Part shown: piece by piece, positions 4,917 through 5,963 of the stretch | Layout of the letters: each line of letters starts with the position of its first letter | Position numbering within the stretch: position 1 is the stretch's first letter | Assembly (NCBI GenBank): GCA_900752275.1 | Contig: CAADUS010000151.1 | Location: forward strand, 1-5,963 | Direction: 5' to 3' | Origin: an uncultured Collinsella sp. | GTDB taxonomy: Bacteria; Actinomycetota; Coriobacteriia; Coriobacteriales; Coriobacteriaceae | Length of the DNA stretch: 5,963 nucleotides | Program-made: the position numbers and the translations under genes | The notes under the pieces: model-generated | Told to the model about the DNA's origin: nothing | Databases searched by the model: none | What the model saw: only the letters and a program-made list of their open reading frames with translations

Positions 4917-5882
4917 TTACTTTAACGAAGCAAGAAGATGCTCAGCGGCACCAATGAGCGGAGCATCGCCCTCCAGAGACCCGATGAGAATCGGCGTGTC
5001 CTGGAGTGGATCGAGCGCCTGGCTGGTATAGCCCTCGTGCACCGAATCCTTCCACGTCTGCGAACGCCAATCGGGACCCTGATGAATTACGCCGCCCGAA
5101 AGCACAATGACCTCTGGATCCAAAATGTTGGCGAGCGAGCCTAAGCTGGCACCCAGTGCAAAGCCGGCGTCATGGATGACCTCGGTCGCCTTTGCGTCGC
5201 CCGCGCGGCACAGATCGTTCACATCGCGACCGACCGAAGGACGGCTGGGATCGACACGGCCAAAACGCTCATCGTACATACGGCCAATGGAAGTGCCCGA
5301 AGCAACCGACTCAAGATGGCCGGAACGCCCGCAGGCGCAGGGAATGCCGGCAGCAGCCGAGCACTCGATGTGCCCCATATGCCCGGCAGCACCGTGGAAG
5401 CCCTGCATCACGCGGCCGTTCTCGACATATGCGCCGCCGATGCCCGTACCGATGCCCAGACACAAGACGGAGAACTTGCCCTTGCCGACGCCCCAGTGGG
5501 CCTCGCCCAGAGCATGAGCCTGCACGTCGCCCACAACGGCAACGGGGAGACCAAGGTCCTCGCGCAGACGCGGCCCCAACTGAACGCCGGACCAGCCGGG
5601 CATGATCTCGTTGGCATACGCGATGGCGCCCGTCTTGGGATCGACGACGCCGGCGGCACCAATGCCGACGCCAAGGACCTCGACATCGGGATTCGCCTCG
5701 AGAGCAGCCTTGATGGACGCTTCGATACGCTGGAAGACGGCCTCGCCGCCCTCCTGGGCCTCGGTAGGAACCTCGGCCTCAAAAACGGGATGGGGCACAC
5801 TGCCGTCAGCCGGGTACTCCATGATGGCAGTCGCGATCTTAGTTCCGCCGATATCGACAGAGCAGACGTACTTGTTCTCCAT
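4917..5882 (-). CDS. nanK: ROK-family sugar kinase, probable N-acetylmannosamine kinase
   Basis: Cytosolic ATP-dependent sugar kinase of the ROK family, 321 residues, the usual ROK length. The N-terminal phosphate-binding motif is VDIGGTK (9-15). The second part has GVGIGAAGVVD (71-81), and GDVQAHALGE (118-127) carries the expected catalytic base Asp119. GIGTGIGGAYVENG (143-156) is the glycine-rich ATP-site motif. The sugar and zinc region reads AGHMGH (166-171) followed by CACGRSGHLE (182-191). His171, Cys182, Cys184 and His189 could bind zinc, with His189 replacing the usual third Cys. His167 stands where glucokinase-type ROK proteins have Glu, and to my recollection E. coli NanK also has His there (AGHIGH). 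This, the DVQA form near Asp119 and the adjacent nanE favour ManNAc as substrate, giving ManNAc-6-phosphate. Glucokinase or another hexosamine kinase remains possible. The ATG at 5882 has a strong SD, AAGGAGA, 5 nt upstream. Confidence 0.75.
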   Translation of the reverse strand: MENKYVCSVDIGGTKIATAIMEYPADGSVPHPVFEAEVPTEAQEGGEAVFQRIEASIKAALEANPDVEVLGVGIGAAGVVDPKTGAIAYANEIMPGWSGVQLGPRLREDLGLPVAVVGDVQAHALGEAHWGVGKGKFSVLCLGIGTGIGGAYVENGRVMQGFHGAAGHMGHIECSAAAGIPCACGRSGHLESVASGTSIGRMYDERFGRVDPSRPSVGRDVNDLCRAGDAKATEVIHDAGFALGASLGSLANILDPEVIVLSGGVIHQGPDWRSQTWKDSVHEGYTSQALDPLQDTPILIGSLEGDAPLIGAAEHLLASLK

Positions 5883-5887
5883 GTCGC

Positions 5888-5900
5888 TCTCCTTAGGAGA
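5888..5900 (-). promoter_or_regulatory. nanK ribosome binding site inside a short palindrome
   Basis: On the minus strand TCTCCT and AGGAGA flank a single central base. The right half contains AAGGAGA (5888-5894), a near-perfect SD 5 nt from the ATG at 5882. A stem of four pairs could partly hide the SD, but it is too short to be stable, so the palindrome may be chance. The SD itself is well supported. Confidence 0.6.
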
Positions 5901-5923
5901 TAAAAAACAACTACAGGAAATGC

Positions 5924-5942
5924 GCCGTCAGGCTAGCCGTCA
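5924..5942. repeat. 7-bp direct repeat upstream of nanK
   Basis: GCCGTCA occurs at 5924-5930 and 5936-5942, 12 bp apart start to start, about one helical turn. It lies 42-60 bp upstream of the nanK ATG. This could be a tandem binding site for a regulator or simple chance; there is no independent support. Confidence 0.25.
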
Positions 5943-5948
5943 CAGCGC

Positions 5949-5962
5949 GGAAAAGGTTTTCC
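5949..5962. promoter_or_regulatory. Inverted repeat upstream of nanK
   Basis: GGAAAA and TTTTCC are exact inverted arms with a 2-bp GG centre, 67-80 bp upstream of the nanK ATG and at the right window edge. The form suits a dimeric repressor of amino-sugar genes such as a ROK, LacI or RpiR-type protein. It could also belong to the end of the next gene, which is out of view. No promoter boxes could be assigned with confidence in 5883-5963. Confidence 0.25.
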
Positions 5963-5963
5963 A

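Noticed and set aside
4115..4957. A 280-codon open frame on the plus strand across nanE
   Set aside because: It overlaps the well-supported nanE and the intergenic hairpin, and its product has no recognisable motif.
1..5963. tRNA, rRNA, CRISPR array, insertion sequence, prophage or attachment site
   Set aside because: Non-coding stretches are all under 200 bp and explained by promoters, leaders and terminators. No cloverleaf, spaced repeats, transposase or integrase is visible.

Overview
The window holds a run of six genes, all read from the minus strand. In transcription order (right to left) they are: a ROK-family sugar kinase, probably N-acetylmannosamine kinase (nanK); N-acetylmannosamine-6-phosphate 2-epimerase (nanE); the P-loop protein RapZ; the DNA-binding regulator WhiA; glyceraldehyde-3-phosphate dehydrogenase (gap); and phosphoglycerate kinase (pgk). 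The last is cut by the left window edge after 280 codons. The DNA is moderately GC-rich, and gap and pgk show the strong codon bias of highly expressed genes. An order of rapZ, whiA, gap, pgk is typical of Gram-positive bacteria, especially Actinomycetota. RapZ also has Arg instead of Lys in its Walker A motif, which I associate with actinobacterial homologues. A host-associated Coriobacteriia member such as Collinsella fits best, but this is inference, not a database match.

Layout: 5883-5963 is the upstream region of nanK, with a strong Shine-Dalgarno (SD) and two short repeats. nanK (4917-5882) and nanE (4160-4846) form an amino-sugar or sialic-acid catabolic pair, with a perfect 11-bp hairpin between them. 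A strong minus-strand intrinsic terminator (4072-4108) closes this pair. rapZ and whiA (4040 to 2202) are separated by only 6 bp and are surely cotranscribed. The yvcK/glmR gene that usually lies between them in Gram-positive genomes is absent here. A 193-bp AT-rich gap (2009-2201) carries a candidate gap promoter with an A8 tract in its spacer, a cre/LacI-like operator and a structured 5' leader. gap (983-2008) ends at a second strong terminator (899-945), and pgk starts 57 bp beyond its U-tract with its own leader hairpin.

How they work together: NanK phosphorylates ManNAc and NanE epimerises ManNAc-6-P to GlcNAc-6-P, which feeds amino-sugar metabolism and glycolysis. RapZ is a known controller of amino-sugar synthesis or cell-envelope functions in other bacteria. 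Gap and Pgk carry out consecutive steps of lower glycolysis. WhiA is a conserved regulator tied to division and sporulation in other Gram-positives. I see no phage, insertion-sequence, CRISPR or RNA gene. The most unusual features are non-coding: stable hairpins end a few bases before the SD of four of the six genes, and the wobble pairs in three of those structures form only in minus-strand RNA.
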